Positions 49,289 through 58,538 of a stretch of DNA of 64,000 nucleotides are shown one piece after another. The notes under the pieces are model-generated. The model searched no databases. It had not been told where the DNA came from and was given only the letters and a program-made list of their open reading frames with translations. The position numbers and the translations under genes are program-made. The stretch's first letter is position 1. The number at the start of each line of letters is the position of its first letter. This DNA comes from RPQJ01 sp963754125 (GTDB lineage: Bacteria > Pseudomonadota > Gammaproteobacteria > Steroidobacterales > Steroidobacteraceae). Location of the stretch: contig CAVWEX010000003.1 of NCBI GenBank assembly GCA_963754125.1, positions 49,082 to 113,081 on the forward strand, in the 5' to 3' direction.

Positions 49289-50470
49289 TCATCGTCCCGG
49301 GCAGCGGCCGCCGACGGCTTCGACCTCTCCCTGCTGCAGTTGCGGCAGCTTGCCCTCGAGGGCGAGCGTGTAGTTCTCCTGGCCCTGCGGGCAGGCGGCC
49401 GTGTCGCAGCGGACGTTTCGCAGCAGCATGACCGGGCGCTTGCCCGGTCCCGCCACGCGATACCACTTCGCGGTGGACAGCTGGTACAGCTTGCCGCAGC
49501 GCACGAGCTGCACGTCGTAGCCCTGTTGCTGCAGCACCTTGAGCACGTCGCCGCGATTCGCCTGTGTCTGCTGGTCCTCGAAGTGCACGTGGCGCACGTG
49601 GTCACGCGCGCCCTTCGCGGTGAAATACAGCACGCGCCCGCCCAGGTCGCCCTGGCCGCCGCGGTAGAACCGGTCCGTGGGGTCCTCCCACGCCTGCGGC
49701 TGCATCTCGAGCGGCGGCATCGGCGCCCACTTCACCGCCGACGCCTGTTCAACCGCCGTCCAGGGCACGGCGCCGGCCGGATCCGACGGGATCAGGGTGA
49801 CCAGCAGCGCGGCCAGTTGCGCGTCCCATGCGGCGGATGGCGACGCCGGCGCGGCATCGCCGGCCACAGCGCCCGTGCAGCGATCGGTATAGAGGCGCTG
49901 CTGCTCGGGCGTCAGCGTCGGCAGCGTCTCGGCGAGCAGCAGCGCGTAGCCCTCGCACCGCTTGCCGTTGCAGTTGGTCTGCGAGTTGAAGAATGCGGGT
50001 CGCTTGCCCGGCGCTTCGATCCGCCACCACTGGTTGCCGGCGCCTGCCGAGCCCTTGATCGGGCAGCGTGCGAGGTCGAGCGAGAAGCCCGCACGTTGCA
50101 GGGCGCCGAGCACCTTCGGCTCACCGACGGGCGCCTGGCCCACGTTGCGCAGGTAGAAGTTCACGACCATGGTCCGCGCGCCGGTCGCCACTACCCCGAA
50201 CGGCTGCCCACCGAGGTTGGCCAGCCCGCGGCGCGTGAAGTACGAGCCGTCGGGCAGCGCGTTGTCGAGCATGTTCGGCGGCAGCGGCTCCCAGCGGATC
50301 TGCTTCACCGCTTCGATCTGCGCCCAGTCGCCGTACGAGCCTTCCGAACCGGCCGGCTGCATCAGCGCGGTCACGACCTGTGTCAGCTGGTCCTCGGCGG
50401 TCTGCGCGTGGACCACCGGACATGCGATGGCCAGGATGGCACCGAGACATGCACTGCGAATCGTGCGCAT
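49289..50470 (-). CDS. Exported protein with internal tandem duplication, function unknown
   Basis: A 393-residue protein with a signal peptide (LGAILAIACPVVHA). The mature part consists of two homologous halves. Half one has FTRRGLANLGGQPFGVVATG, LGALQRAGFSLDLARCPIKG, WWRIEAPGKRPAFF and EGYALLLAETLPTL. Half two has FYRGGQGDLGGRVLYFTAKG, LKVLQQQGYDVQLVRCGKLY, WYRVAGPGKRPVML and ENYTLALEGKLPQL. Each half holds a conserved cysteine pair. I do not recognise the family. It is convergent with nothing nearby and has its own upstream space. Confidence 0.75.
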   Translation of the reverse strand: MRTIRSACLGAILAIACPVVHAQTAEDQLTQVVTALMQPAGSEGSYGDWAQIEAVKQIRWEPLPPNMLDNALPDGSYFTRRGLANLGGQPFGVVATGARTMVVNFYLRNVGQAPVGEPKVLGALQRAGFSLDLARCPIKGSAGAGNQWWRIEAPGKRPAFFNSQTNCNGKRCEGYALLLAETLPTLTPEQQRLYTDRCTGAVAGDAAPASPSAAWDAQLAALLVTLIPSDPAGAVPWTAVEQASAVKWAPMPPLEMQPQAWEDPTDRFYRGGQGDLGGRVLYFTAKGARDHVRHVHFEDQQTQANRGDVLKVLQQQGYDVQLVRCGKLYQLSTAKWYRVAGPGKRPVMLLRNVRCDTAACPQGQENYTLALEGKLPQLQQGEVEAVGGRCPGR

Positions 50471-50648
50471 GGCGCTCCCCCTGCGCCGCCCCGGAATTCT
50501 ACTTGCGAGCTGTCGGCGGCGTTCTGAGGACAGTCTTCTACCCCCGTCCCGACGGGCCTGCAATTCCCGCTCAACTCCCGGTCTGTGTGAGCCTGACTTT
50601 CGATTGGTGACGACGTAGGATGCGGGCTCGCCGTTCCGGAGGTTCTTC

Positions 50649-52403
50649 ATGCGCAGTCGCGTCGTCGTCCTTGCGGCCCTGCTCGTCGCGACCGCCGTGC
50701 ACGCGGCGCCGTCCGATGAGCTCGACGCGCTGTTCTCCGACTATTGGACGACGACGCTCAGGGAGGATCCGTTCCAGGCGACGTACGCCGGCGTCGCCGA
50801 CTACAACCGCCTCGTGCCCGCGGTCGCACCCGCCGACCAACAGCGGCGCGTGGCGGCGGCGGAGGAGTTTTCGCGGCGGCTCGATGCGATCGCGCTCGAG
50901 GGCGTGTCGGAGACCGAACGCGTCAGTGCCGACATACTCCGCTTCATCCTGAAGCACGAGCTTGCGCTCGCCGGGTTCGAAGCGTGGCGCCAGCCGTTCC
51001 TCTCCGACAGCGGCTTCCATACGGCGATGAACGACGCCTCGCGGTCGACGCCGTTCCGCACCCGGAAGGACTACGAGGACTACATCGCCCGGCTCGAGGC
51101 GCTGCCCGCCTATCTCGACCAGAACGTCGCCAACATGCGGCAGGGCCTCGACGATGGGTTCACCCAGCCGAAGGAAATCCTGCCGCACGTCCTGCCCTCG
51201 TTCGAAGCGCAGGCGACGGGCGTCGCCGCCGATCATCCGCTCCATGCACCCTTCGCGATGATGCCGGACTCGATTCCGCCGGGCGAGCGCGCCCGCCTCG
51301 AGCGAGACGGAGCGCGGGTGCTGCAGGAGCAAGTGATACCCGCGTTCGCGCGCGTTCTCGCCTTCATGAAGGACGAATACGTTCCGCGCGCCCGCACAAG
51401 CCTCGGCGTCTCGAGCGCCCCCGGCGGCGAGGCCTACTACGCCGCGCTCGTGCGCTACTACACGACGCTCGACGATGCGACGCCCGATTCGGTGCATGCG
51501 CTCGGCCTGAAGGAAGTCGCCCGCATCCGCACGGAAATGGAAGCCGTCATGAAGCAGGTGGGCTTTACGGGCACCTTCGCGGAATTCCAGACCTTTCTGC
51601 GTACGGACGGGCAGTTCTACGCGAAGACGCCGGATGCGCTGCTGAAGGAAGCCGCCTGGATCGCCAAATCGATCGACGGCAAGCTTCCCGCCTACTTCGG
51701 CAAGCTCCCGCGCCAGCCCTATTCGGTCCAGCCGGTGCCGGCGGACATCGCGCCGAACTACACGACGGGACGCTATGCCGGCGCGCCGCCGGAGGCCGAT
51801 CGCGGCGGCGAGTACTGGGTCAACACCTATGCGCTCGACAAGCGCCCGCTGTACGAGCTTCCCGCGTTGACGCTGCACGAGGCCGTGCCCGGCCATCACC
51901 TGCAGAACGCGCTCGCCTACGAGATCGAAGGCGCGCCGGCATTCCGCGAGCAGTTCTATCCGCACGCCTTCGGCGAAGGCTGGGGGCTCTACGCTGAAAA
52001 GCTCGGCGTCGAAATGGGCGTCTACAAGACGCCCTACGAGGATTTCGGCCGGCTCTCCTACGAAATGTGGCGCGCCGTCCGGCTGGTCGTCGACACCGGC
52101 ATCCATGCGAAGGGCTGGACCCGGAAGCAGGCGATCGACTATCTCGCCGGCAACACCGCGCTGTCGCTTCACAACGTGCAGACCGAGATCGACCGCTACA
52201 TCTCCTGGCCGGGCCAGGCGCTCGCCTACAAGATGGGCGAGCTGACGATCTGGGAGCTGCGCGCGAAGGCGGAGGCGGCGCTCGGCGAGCGCTTCGACAT
52301 CCGCGACTTCCACGACGCCGTGCTGACCGAAGGCGGCCTGCCGCTCGACATCCTGCGCGCGCGCATCGACGCCTACATCGCGCGGGAGAAGGCCGCGCCG
52401 TGA
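50649..52403 (+). CDS. DUF885 family exported metallopeptidase-like protein
   Basis: A 584-residue protein of the DUF885 family. A signal peptide (VVLAALLVATAVHA) is followed by a helical domain and the zinc-peptidase-like motif LTLHEAVPGHHLQ near residue 415 (HExxxxHH). The downstream glutamate region is HAFGEGWGLYAEKLGVEMGV. YLAGNTALSLHNVQTEIDRY and ISWPGQALAYKMGELTIWEL are family hallmarks. The frame is intact. Some family members are dipeptide or acyl-peptide hydrolases; the substrate here is unknown. Periplasmic location is expected. Confidence 0.88.
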   Translation: MRSRVVVLAALLVATAVHAAPSDELDALFSDYWTTTLREDPFQATYAGVADYNRLVPAVAPADQQRRVAAAEEFSRRLDAIALEGVSETERVSADILRFILKHELALAGFEAWRQPFLSDSGFHTAMNDASRSTPFRTRKDYEDYIARLEALPAYLDQNVANMRQGLDDGFTQPKEILPHVLPSFEAQATGVAADHPLHAPFAMMPDSIPPGERARLERDGARVLQEQVIPAFARVLAFMKDEYVPRARTSLGVSSAPGGEAYYAALVRYYTTLDDATPDSVHALGLKEVARIRTEMEAVMKQVGFTGTFAEFQTFLRTDGQFYAKTPDALLKEAAWIAKSIDGKLPAYFGKLPRQPYSVQPVPADIAPNYTTGRYAGAPPEADRGGEYWVNTYALDKRPLYELPALTLHEAVPGHHLQNALAYEIEGAPAFREQFYPHAFGEGWGLYAEKLGVEMGVYKTPYEDFGRLSYEMWRAVRLVVDTGIHAKGWTRKQAIDYLAGNTALSLHNVQTEIDRYISWPGQALAYKMGELTIWELRAKAEAALGERFDIRDFHDAVLTEGGLPLDILRARIDAYIAREKAAP

Positions 52404-52446
52404 ACGGGCCGCGGCTCGAGATCTGATAACGGCGATTTTCGGCGAC

Positions 52447-53661
52447 TCAGGCTGGTTTCGCGGCGGGGGGCCGGATGCCGAAGAACCATCGCAACGGTGG
52501 CAGAAAGCGAGACACCCACGTGATCAAGGCCACGGCCGTCCAAGAGATTGCGACCGACAGCGCCCAACGTGACCAGATGCCGAGCGGCGCGTCCAGCAGC
52601 CAGTAAGTCGCTGCCGTCAGCGGCGCGTAGTGCAGTAGGTACAGCGGAAACGACAAGTCGCGGGCCACACCCCAGGCATGCCCGCTGGAATTGAGATGGG
52701 CGCGTCCATAGCCGATCGCCGCAAGCACGAGGCCCCAGGAGGCGATCCCGCGCAGGGCTTGCGCGAGCATGTTGGGACCTTGATAGCCAGCCCCTACCGG
52801 CAGCCATTGATAGCACGCCATCCGCGCAGCGAAGGCCAGCAGGCCGAGCGCGAGCGCGGCGTGCCGGTTGCGCTCTACGGCATCGACCAGCCGTCCGTCG
52901 GCTCCCGCCAGGTAGCCGAACACGAAGTAGCTCAGATAGACGGTGAAGTTGGCCCAGTCGTCCACCAGGTTCAGGGAGCCCGGCCAGCCTGGCCTGAAGA
53001 TTGCCTCGAGCGCGCCGAACCACAGTGCCACCACGAGTACCCAGCAGTTGCGTGCGACGACGGGCATGCCGGCAACACGCAGCGTTGGGGTGCCGGCGAG
53101 CTGCCACAGCCGAAACAGCGGCAGCGCGAGCAGCGAGAACACGAACAGGTAGATCAGGAACCACAGGTGTCCCCAGTCAAAATTGCCGGGGCTGCCGGGG
53201 CCAGTGGAGATGCCGTTGAAGAAGTGCGGGTAGAAGGCGAAGAAGCCGCCTTCGAAGGTCCTGAAGTCCAGAGCGCGCAGCCAGGCCTGCACCGGGATGA
53301 CAGTCAGGGTGATGAGCGCAAAAGGCAGGAGCAGTCGCTGCATGCGCTCGCGAAGGAATCCCCGCGTGCCCCGGCTGTGCAGCGACATCGCGGCGGCGAT
53401 GCCGGATACGAGGAAGAGCAGGTGCATGCCCCAGTTGTCCAGGAACACGGTGAACAGCCTCAGCGCAGCCGGACCCATGTGACCGTAGAGCCCTTGCCCT
53501 GAAAGGACTGCGTCGCGCACCGGGGCGTCGTAGACGTAGACCACGCCGAACCCGGTATAGGACAACGCGGCGTGAAAGGGCGCCAGCGAAAGCACGACGA
53601 AGAAGCGCAGCCAGTCGAGGTAGGGCCGCCGTGCTGCGTCGCCACGCTCGAGTTCCGCCAT
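52447..53661 (-). CDS. Acyltransferase 3 family membrane protein
   Basis: Integral membrane O-acyltransferase (family 3, OafA/OpgC-like). It starts MAELERGDAARRPYLDWLRF; the YLDWLRFFVVL start and histidine in LAPFHAALSY are typical. About ten membrane helices follow, with RERMQRLLLPFALITLTVIP and LWFLIYLFVFSLLALPLFRL. Length is 404 residues. Such enzymes acetylate or succinylate exported glycans. The frame extends upstream to 54039 without a better start, but the extension lacks family features. Substrate unknown. Confidence 0.85.
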   Translation of the reverse strand: MAELERGDAARRPYLDWLRFFVVLSLAPFHAALSYTGFGVVYVYDAPVRDAVLSGQGLYGHMGPAALRLFTVFLDNWGMHLLFLVSGIAAAMSLHSRGTRGFLRERMQRLLLPFALITLTVIPVQAWLRALDFRTFEGGFFAFYPHFFNGISTGPGSPGNFDWGHLWFLIYLFVFSLLALPLFRLWQLAGTPTLRVAGMPVVARNCWVLVVALWFGALEAIFRPGWPGSLNLVDDWANFTVYLSYFVFGYLAGADGRLVDAVERNRHAALALGLLAFAARMACYQWLPVGAGYQGPNMLAQALRGIASWGLVLAAIGYGRAHLNSSGHAWGVARDLSFPLYLLHYAPLTAATYWLLDAPLGIWSRWALSVAISWTAVALITWVSRFLPPLRWFFGIRPPAAKPA

Positions 53662-53980
53662 ATGCGCCTCCCGCTTCCGAGTGTCCACGTTTGCAGATAC
53701 TGCGGCATGGTGCATCCCGGTGTCGCCCGGTGCGAGAGAGTCCTCGCAATGACAACCGGAACTGAATGCCACACCCGCAGGCGTAAAGGACTGAAACAGG
53801 ACGTTACCGGACTCGAACTTCCTCCGCGGCGTCGTCGCGCATTTCCCGAAACAGAGTGGACTGCGGTCCTGCTCGATTTCTTCATCGAGGTCGTCGGCGT
53901 CGCCCTCGCTCGGGGATGGCATGCGCCGAAACACCGGCTGCTTGCCGCCGCCCAGCCACGAAGCGTACTGGAGGCATTCC
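53662..53980. other. Intergenic region, no gene recognised
   Basis: About 320 bases between the divergent acyltransferase and TM-protein genes. It should contain both promoters. The open frame that reads through it on the minus strand has no conserved features. No repeats or RNA-like structures were noticed. Confidence 0.45.
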
Positions 53981-54751
53981 ATGAGCCCGGCACCCGCCAA
54001 CCCGCTAAAGTGGATCGCAGCGATCACCGGGGTGATCACGCTGGTGCTGGGCCTGAACCAGGTGGTGCGGGTCTTTGCAGAGGTCGGCGAGCGGCAGCGC
54101 CAGCTTGCGGAGCTGCAGACGGTTGCCGAGCGCCAGCGCGAAGTCGGCGACTATGCCGCGGCCTGGACGAGCCTCGAGCGTGCGCTCGCCGCGGCGGACC
54201 GGCATTGCGCCGCGGCACTGGCCAGCGGCCGGCAGCATGACTTCGTTCGACGCCTGCAACTGGCCGCGCTGCGCAACTACTCGTCGCTGGAGGTCGAGGA
54301 CGCTCTGTTGCGCGCGGTCGACGAGATGCGCCGCAACGGCGAGGTCATCGACGATGGGACACGCGACTACCTGTTCCGCATCTACCGCGCTGCGTTCAAT
54401 TCCGACCTGCACCTGCGTCGCGTGCTGGGCGCGCTGCTGCAGGAGGAGGCGGGCGATCGGGAAGGCGCGCTCGCGACCTGGCGCGCAGTCCAGAAGGCGC
54501 TGGGCCCCGATGACGAAGGTCGCGTGGACAGCCAGGCCGACGCGGCGCTGGCGCGCCTGACGCCGGGCGGGCAGGGGTCGCGCTCGCCCAGCAGTGCCGC
54601 GCGACGCAATTCAGGCCACGACGTCGACGCCCTGGAGGCGGTCCTCAATGTCCGCGCAGAGTCCCGTGCTCGACGGCATGCGCGCGGGTTGCGATTTCGG
54701 ATCGCGAACCGCATCACGTCGCGGGTCCCTCATACGCCTCGACTCCCTTGA
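53981..54751 (+). CDS. Single-pass membrane protein with a helical-repeat domain
   Basis: A 256-residue protein. The N-terminal TM helix is at about residues 8-30 (LKWIAAITGVITLVLGLNQV). A coiled-coil-like stretch follows (GERQRQLAELQTVAERQREV), then a TPR-like unit (GDYAAAWTSLERALAAA) and more helices. The last 50 residues (after LTPGGQG) are basic and look unconserved, so the true end may be earlier or disturbed. The 3' end overlaps the convergent SIR2-TPR gene by 38 bases. Function unknown; association with the SIR2 gene is only positional. Confidence 0.6.
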   Translation: MSPAPANPLKWIAAITGVITLVLGLNQVVRVFAEVGERQRQLAELQTVAERQREVGDYAAAWTSLERALAAADRHCAAALASGRQHDFVRRLQLAALRNYSSLEVEDALLRAVDEMRRNGEVIDDGTRDYLFRIYRAAFNSDLHLRRVLGALLQEEAGDREGALATWRAVQKALGPDDEGRVDSQADAALARLTPGGQGSRSPSSAARRNSGHDVDALEAVLNVRAESRARRHARGLRFRIANRITSRVPHTPRLP

Positions 54752-57197
54752 TCAGATTAACGAATGCCTCCGTGCCCTCGTAGACGAAGACATAGTTCTC
54801 CGCCCGCTCGCCCTCTTCCATGCAGGCCGATTCGAACGTTTCGCGCGCGACTCCCGCGGCACCGACGATCTGAAGCTGCATGCGGAACCGGTCCACGAGG
54901 AGCGCGTGCACGAAACGCGCGGACTGCTCGGTCGTGAATGCGAAGACCGCTCGCTTACCGCTTTCGACCGTGAGGCCGAAGACGCGGCCGTCAGGATACT
55001 GAATCCAGAGGAGCTGATTCATTGTCAAGGCCTCCAGCCGTTCTCGCGCCCTGCGCGTCCGGTCGTGATCGGTTCCGACGAGCGAAGTGTAGATTTCGAC
55101 GGCGCGTCGGAAATGCGTTGCAGCGCGCTCGCGGTCGCCGAGGCTCTCGCGCGTCGAGCCCAGGTTGAATTCCGCGTCGGCCTCGCGCGGTCCGTCGCCG
55201 ATCGTCGATGCCAGTGTGAGCGCCTGCTGAAAGAGATCGAGGGCCCGCGCGTTCTCCCCGAGTTGAAGGAACGTGGCGCCGAGGTTGCCGAGCCACGTCC
55301 CCTCAAGCTGTCGATTGCCAACACGAACCGCGATCTCCCGCGCCTGCTCGTAGAGTATGAGCGCCTCGGCGTAGCGCCCCTGTGCGTGCCGGATGTTGCC
55401 AAGGTTGCCGAGGCCCGTGCCCTCGCCGGGGAGATGACCGACCTCGCGGGCGATGCGGAGCGACTCCTCATGGAGCTCTGACGCCTGTGCGATGTGCCCG
55501 AGCGTCTGCCGCAGGTTGCCGAGGTCGCTGAGACGGGCCGATTCCGCAAGCCTGTCCGCGGTCAGGCGCGCGATCGCGATCGCCTGCTCGAGTTCGCTGA
55601 TCGCGCGGTCGGTCATTCCCAAGGCGGCGCACTCGCCCGCGATCTTGCCGCGCCAGTTGCACTCGGCACCGCGGTCGCCGAGCTGCCGGGCGATCGCGAG
55701 CGCGCGCTCGTGATGACCGAGCGCGACGCGGTAATCACCGAGATGGTGAGACGCGTCGCCCAGGCTCCCGAGGAGCGCCGACTCGGCGACTTTGTCTCCA
55801 AGATCGCGGGCCAGCTCGAGCGCGGCCTCGTACTTCGACCTTGCCTGTCGGAAGTCCGACGTGAGGTAGTGCGAATGACCGAGATTGCCCAGGCACTGCA
55901 GCGCGCCGGTGCGATCTTCGAGCTCCTGATTCAGCGACAGCGATCGCTCGAGGAGCGGAATGGCTTGGGCGTGCGCACCTGACTCGATGAGGAGGCCCGC
56001 GAGGTTCCCGAGCCACATGGCCTCGTGCGATCGGTCGCCGAGCGATCGAGCAAGGGCGACGGCCTCGTTGAAGCGGCGCACTGCTGCTTCGCGCTGCCCG
56101 AGCGCGCGCTCGTTGTTCGCTACGTTCCCGAGATAGGCGCACTCGCGTTGGCGATTCCCGGCCGCGCGGGCCGCCTCGAGCGCGCCCTGGTAGTGCCGCG
56201 CGGCGCTCCGGAAGTCGGAAGTCTGAAAGTAGATCTCGCCGAGGATGCCGGGGCCGTTCATGCCGGGGAAACTCGTCTCGGACGCGCTGGCCCAGGCAGC
56301 CACCTTGCTCTCCCAGAGGCGGCGCACGGTGCCCACGTCTGCGGCCGCGGCGCAGAGCGGCCATCGCGCCCGCTCGCGCAGCGCGCTCAGCAGCGCGTCG
56401 GTGTCGCACAGAGCCCAGCATGCTTCCGGAAAATGCCGGAATGGGTTTTTCTCCACTCGTTCGGAGAGCGAGCGCAGCTCCGCGCGATCGCGATGGTGGT
56501 CGATGAAGATCACCTCGCGATGCCCGTTGGCCAGCGCCTCGATGTGCGGCGACAGGTCGAACAGGTCCGAGCAGCTGTAGCCCAGGACGAGCACGCGTCG
56601 ATGCGGCCCGTTGCCGAAGATCGCGTCGATCGCGCTGCGTCGTGCGTCGGACAAGACGCGGCCCGCGACTTGCCTCAGCATGATGGCCATGTTCGGCTTG
56701 TCGTCGATGCTTCCGTGCACCTTGATGACCTGGCTGCCTCGGCCAGTCGCGACGCGCTCGAAGTCCTCGTCGCGATAGAGCACGTCGAAGTCCAGGCCGC
56801 GCGCCGCTCCGGATTGCACGAGCGCCTGCTCGAGCAGCGAATCGAAGTTCGTCGTGGCGATCGCGCGGACGTACCCGGCCTTCGCGATTTCGGCCAGGAA
56901 GAGATGCGTCGGATTCGGCGCGCCGAGTTCGAAGATCGTGAGCAGTTCGGCGATGTCCGAGCAGTTCCCGAGAATCTGGACGAACCCTTCGAAGGGCAGC
57001 GCCGAGTCGAGCACCGCGCGTACATCGGCCTCCGCGGCGCCGAGGCGCTCGAGCACGGCCCTGATGAAGTGCGGGACCAGCGGCAGCCCTGAATTGAGCG
57101 AGATCCCCGCGCCGCAGAACACCGCGACTTCCCCGGCCTCGATCGAGCGCCAGAGGTCATCGGCGAATTGCGTCAAATCAGGTTCGATCTGCTTCAT
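54714..57197 (-). CDS. SIR2 NADase-like protein with long TPR array, candidate anti-phage effector
   Basis: An 827-residue protein, frame intact. The N-terminal SIR2 domain has all motifs: GAGIS at residues 29-33, TTNFD at 115-119 and the catalytic histidine in VIKVHGS (H161). The late strand is RVLVLGYSCSDLFDLSPHIE. Residues about 300-715 form ten or more TPR units of the 40-residue tetratricopeptide type with G-N-L-G-N cores (ECAYLGNVANNERALGQREA, EGTWLGNLGATFLQLGENAR). A C-terminal domain of 110 residues follows (LLWIQYPDGRVFGLTVESGK). SIR2-effector/repeat-sensor fusions deplete NAD on phage infection in known systems; this role is inferred. Confidence 0.83.
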   Translation of the reverse strand: MKQIEPDLTQFADDLWRSIEAGEVAVFCGAGISLNSGLPLVPHFIRAVLERLGAAEADVRAVLDSALPFEGFVQILGNCSDIAELLTIFELGAPNPTHLFLAEIAKAGYVRAIATTNFDSLLEQALVQSGAARGLDFDVLYRDEDFERVATGRGSQVIKVHGSIDDKPNMAIMLRQVAGRVLSDARRSAIDAIFGNGPHRRVLVLGYSCSDLFDLSPHIEALANGHREVIFIDHHRDRAELRSLSERVEKNPFRHFPEACWALCDTDALLSALRERARWPLCAAAADVGTVRRLWESKVAAWASASETSFPGMNGPGILGEIYFQTSDFRSAARHYQGALEAARAAGNRQRECAYLGNVANNERALGQREAAVRRFNEAVALARSLGDRSHEAMWLGNLAGLLIESGAHAQAIPLLERSLSLNQELEDRTGALQCLGNLGHSHYLTSDFRQARSKYEAALELARDLGDKVAESALLGSLGDASHHLGDYRVALGHHERALAIARQLGDRGAECNWRGKIAGECAALGMTDRAISELEQAIAIARLTADRLAESARLSDLGNLRQTLGHIAQASELHEESLRIAREVGHLPGEGTGLGNLGNIRHAQGRYAEALILYEQAREIAVRVGNRQLEGTWLGNLGATFLQLGENARALDLFQQALTLASTIGDGPREADAEFNLGSTRESLGDRERAATHFRRAVEIYTSLVGTDHDRTRRARERLEALTMNQLLWIQYPDGRVFGLTVESGKRAVFAFTTEQSARFVHALLVDRFRMQLQIVGAAGVARETFESACMEEGERAENYVFVYEGTEAFVNLIKGVEAYEGPAT

Positions 57198-57241
57198 CCG
57201 CGCTCTCCGCGGTCAGCGTCCCCCTTCCAGGCGCCCGCGCT

Positions 57242-57761
57242 TCATAACGCGATGGCTTCCGAAATGATCCGCTTGGCTTCGTCGGCATCGCCCCAGTGGT
57301 GGATCTTGACCCACTTGTCGGGCTCGAGATCCTTGTAGTGCTCGAAGAAGTGCTCGATCTGCTGGAGCGTGATGTCCGGAAGGTCGGCGTAGGTTCGCAC
57401 GCGCTCGTAGCGGCGCGTCAGCTTGACCGACGGCACCGCGATCATCTTCTCGTCGCCGCCGGCATCGTCCTCCATCACCAGCACGCCGACGGGGCGGCAG
57501 TTGATCGACCGCACCGGGCACGATCGCGCGCGTATTGCAGACGAGCACGTCGATCGGATCGCCGTCCGAGGACAGTGTGTGCGGCACGAAGCCGTAGTTT
57601 CCGGGATAGCGCATCGGCGTGTAGAGGAAGCGATCGACGAACAGCGTGCCCGACGCCTTGTCCATCTCGTACTTGATCGGCTCGCCGCCGACCGGTACCT
57701 CGACGACGACGTTGATGTCTTCAGGCGGGTTCTTGCCGATCGGCACGGCGTCGAGGCGCAT
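57242..57761 (-). CDS. ppa: Inorganic pyrophosphatase (one frame break)
   Basis: Family I soluble pyrophosphatase hydrolysing PPi to phosphate. It starts MRLDAVPIGKNPPEDINVVV (an ATG at 57776 is an alternative). KYEMDKASGTLFVDRFLYTP and MRYPGNYGFVPHTL precede the metal-binding signature DGDPIDV. One extra base near 57515 breaks the frame. The repaired C-terminal part reads RPVGVLVMEDDAGGDEKMIA, then HFFEHYKDLEPDKWVKIHHW (EHYKDLE typical). The repaired length is about 172 residues, as expected. Confidence 0.94.
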
Positions 57762-57908
57762 AGGGCAGGTCTCCATCCGGTGTGGCGCTGCTCGGATATA
57801 TCATCCTGGCCGCACCTTTCTGCCATGGATGGGATGCAATCAATGCGGCACGGTGGAGTATGCTGAAATATTGGTGGTGGCTGGCCAGCACCGCGCGAGG
57901 ATGGAGAG

Positions 57909-58538
57909 ATGGTGAAGGGAACGGTGCACGTCCTGGCAGTCGGATTGGCGGCGCTCGCGTTTGCTGCAGGCGCCGGGACGGCGACGGCGCGGGAGCCGAA
58001 AAGCCTCTACACCACGATCGATCTCAATGAGTGCAAGATCACTCACCGCCATCCCGACGGAAATACATGGTCGTGCAAAGGCTTGCCGGGCTATCCGGTT
58101 GTCTATGGCGAGGGCGATCTGCGCGCCTTCGTGAGCGTCGGGGCCTACGCCGCCAAGCAGAAACGCAAGGCGCAGGAGCAGACGCTCGGTCCGTTCAATA
58201 CGATCTTCCAGGGAAAGTCGCGGCGCGCGACGCTCGAATGGCGGGTGCACAACGACGGCACGAGCGTGGTGCCGCACGCGACAATCCTGCGCTACTTCAC
58301 GCGCAACGACACCGGGAGGGGTGAGGTGCTGGTCATCCTCCACGTCGACAAACACGAGACCTGCCAGGCCGGTATCATCGACGCCCTGGCCGAGCCTGAG
58401 GCGATCGCACTCGCGCGCAAGATGGCGGACGCCGCCGCGCGCACGTTCTCCTGCAAGGACGAGCCGGTGGTGTATGGCAAGAGCGGCAAGAGTTCCGTTC
58501 TGATCGTGGGCCGCTATTCCGGCGGCCGCCAGCCGTAG
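57909..58538 (+). CDS. Exported protein of unknown function
   Basis: A 209-residue protein with a signal peptide (VLAVGLAALAFAAGAGTATA). The mature part contains LYTTIDLNECKITHRHPDGN, then WSCKGLPGYPVVYGEGDLRA, and CQAGIIDA, with four cysteines that could pair. This resembles uncharacterised exported proteins of Alphaproteobacteria as I recall them. Its last 25 bases overlap the convergent monooxygenase gene. Confidence 0.7.
   Translation: MVKGTVHVLAVGLAALAFAAGAGTATAREPKSLYTTIDLNECKITHRHPDGNTWSCKGLPGYPVVYGEGDLRAFVSVGAYAAKQKRKAQEQTLGPFNTIFQGKSRRATLEWRVHNDGTSVVPHATILRYFTRNDTGRGEVLVILHVDKHETCQAGIIDALAEPEAIALARKMADAAARTFSCKDEPVVYGKSGKSSVLIVGRYSGGRQP

Noticed and set aside
53662..54039. N-terminal extension of the acyltransferase to 54039
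   Set aside because: The extra residues lack family features, and MAELERGDAARRPYLDW at 53661 is the expected start.
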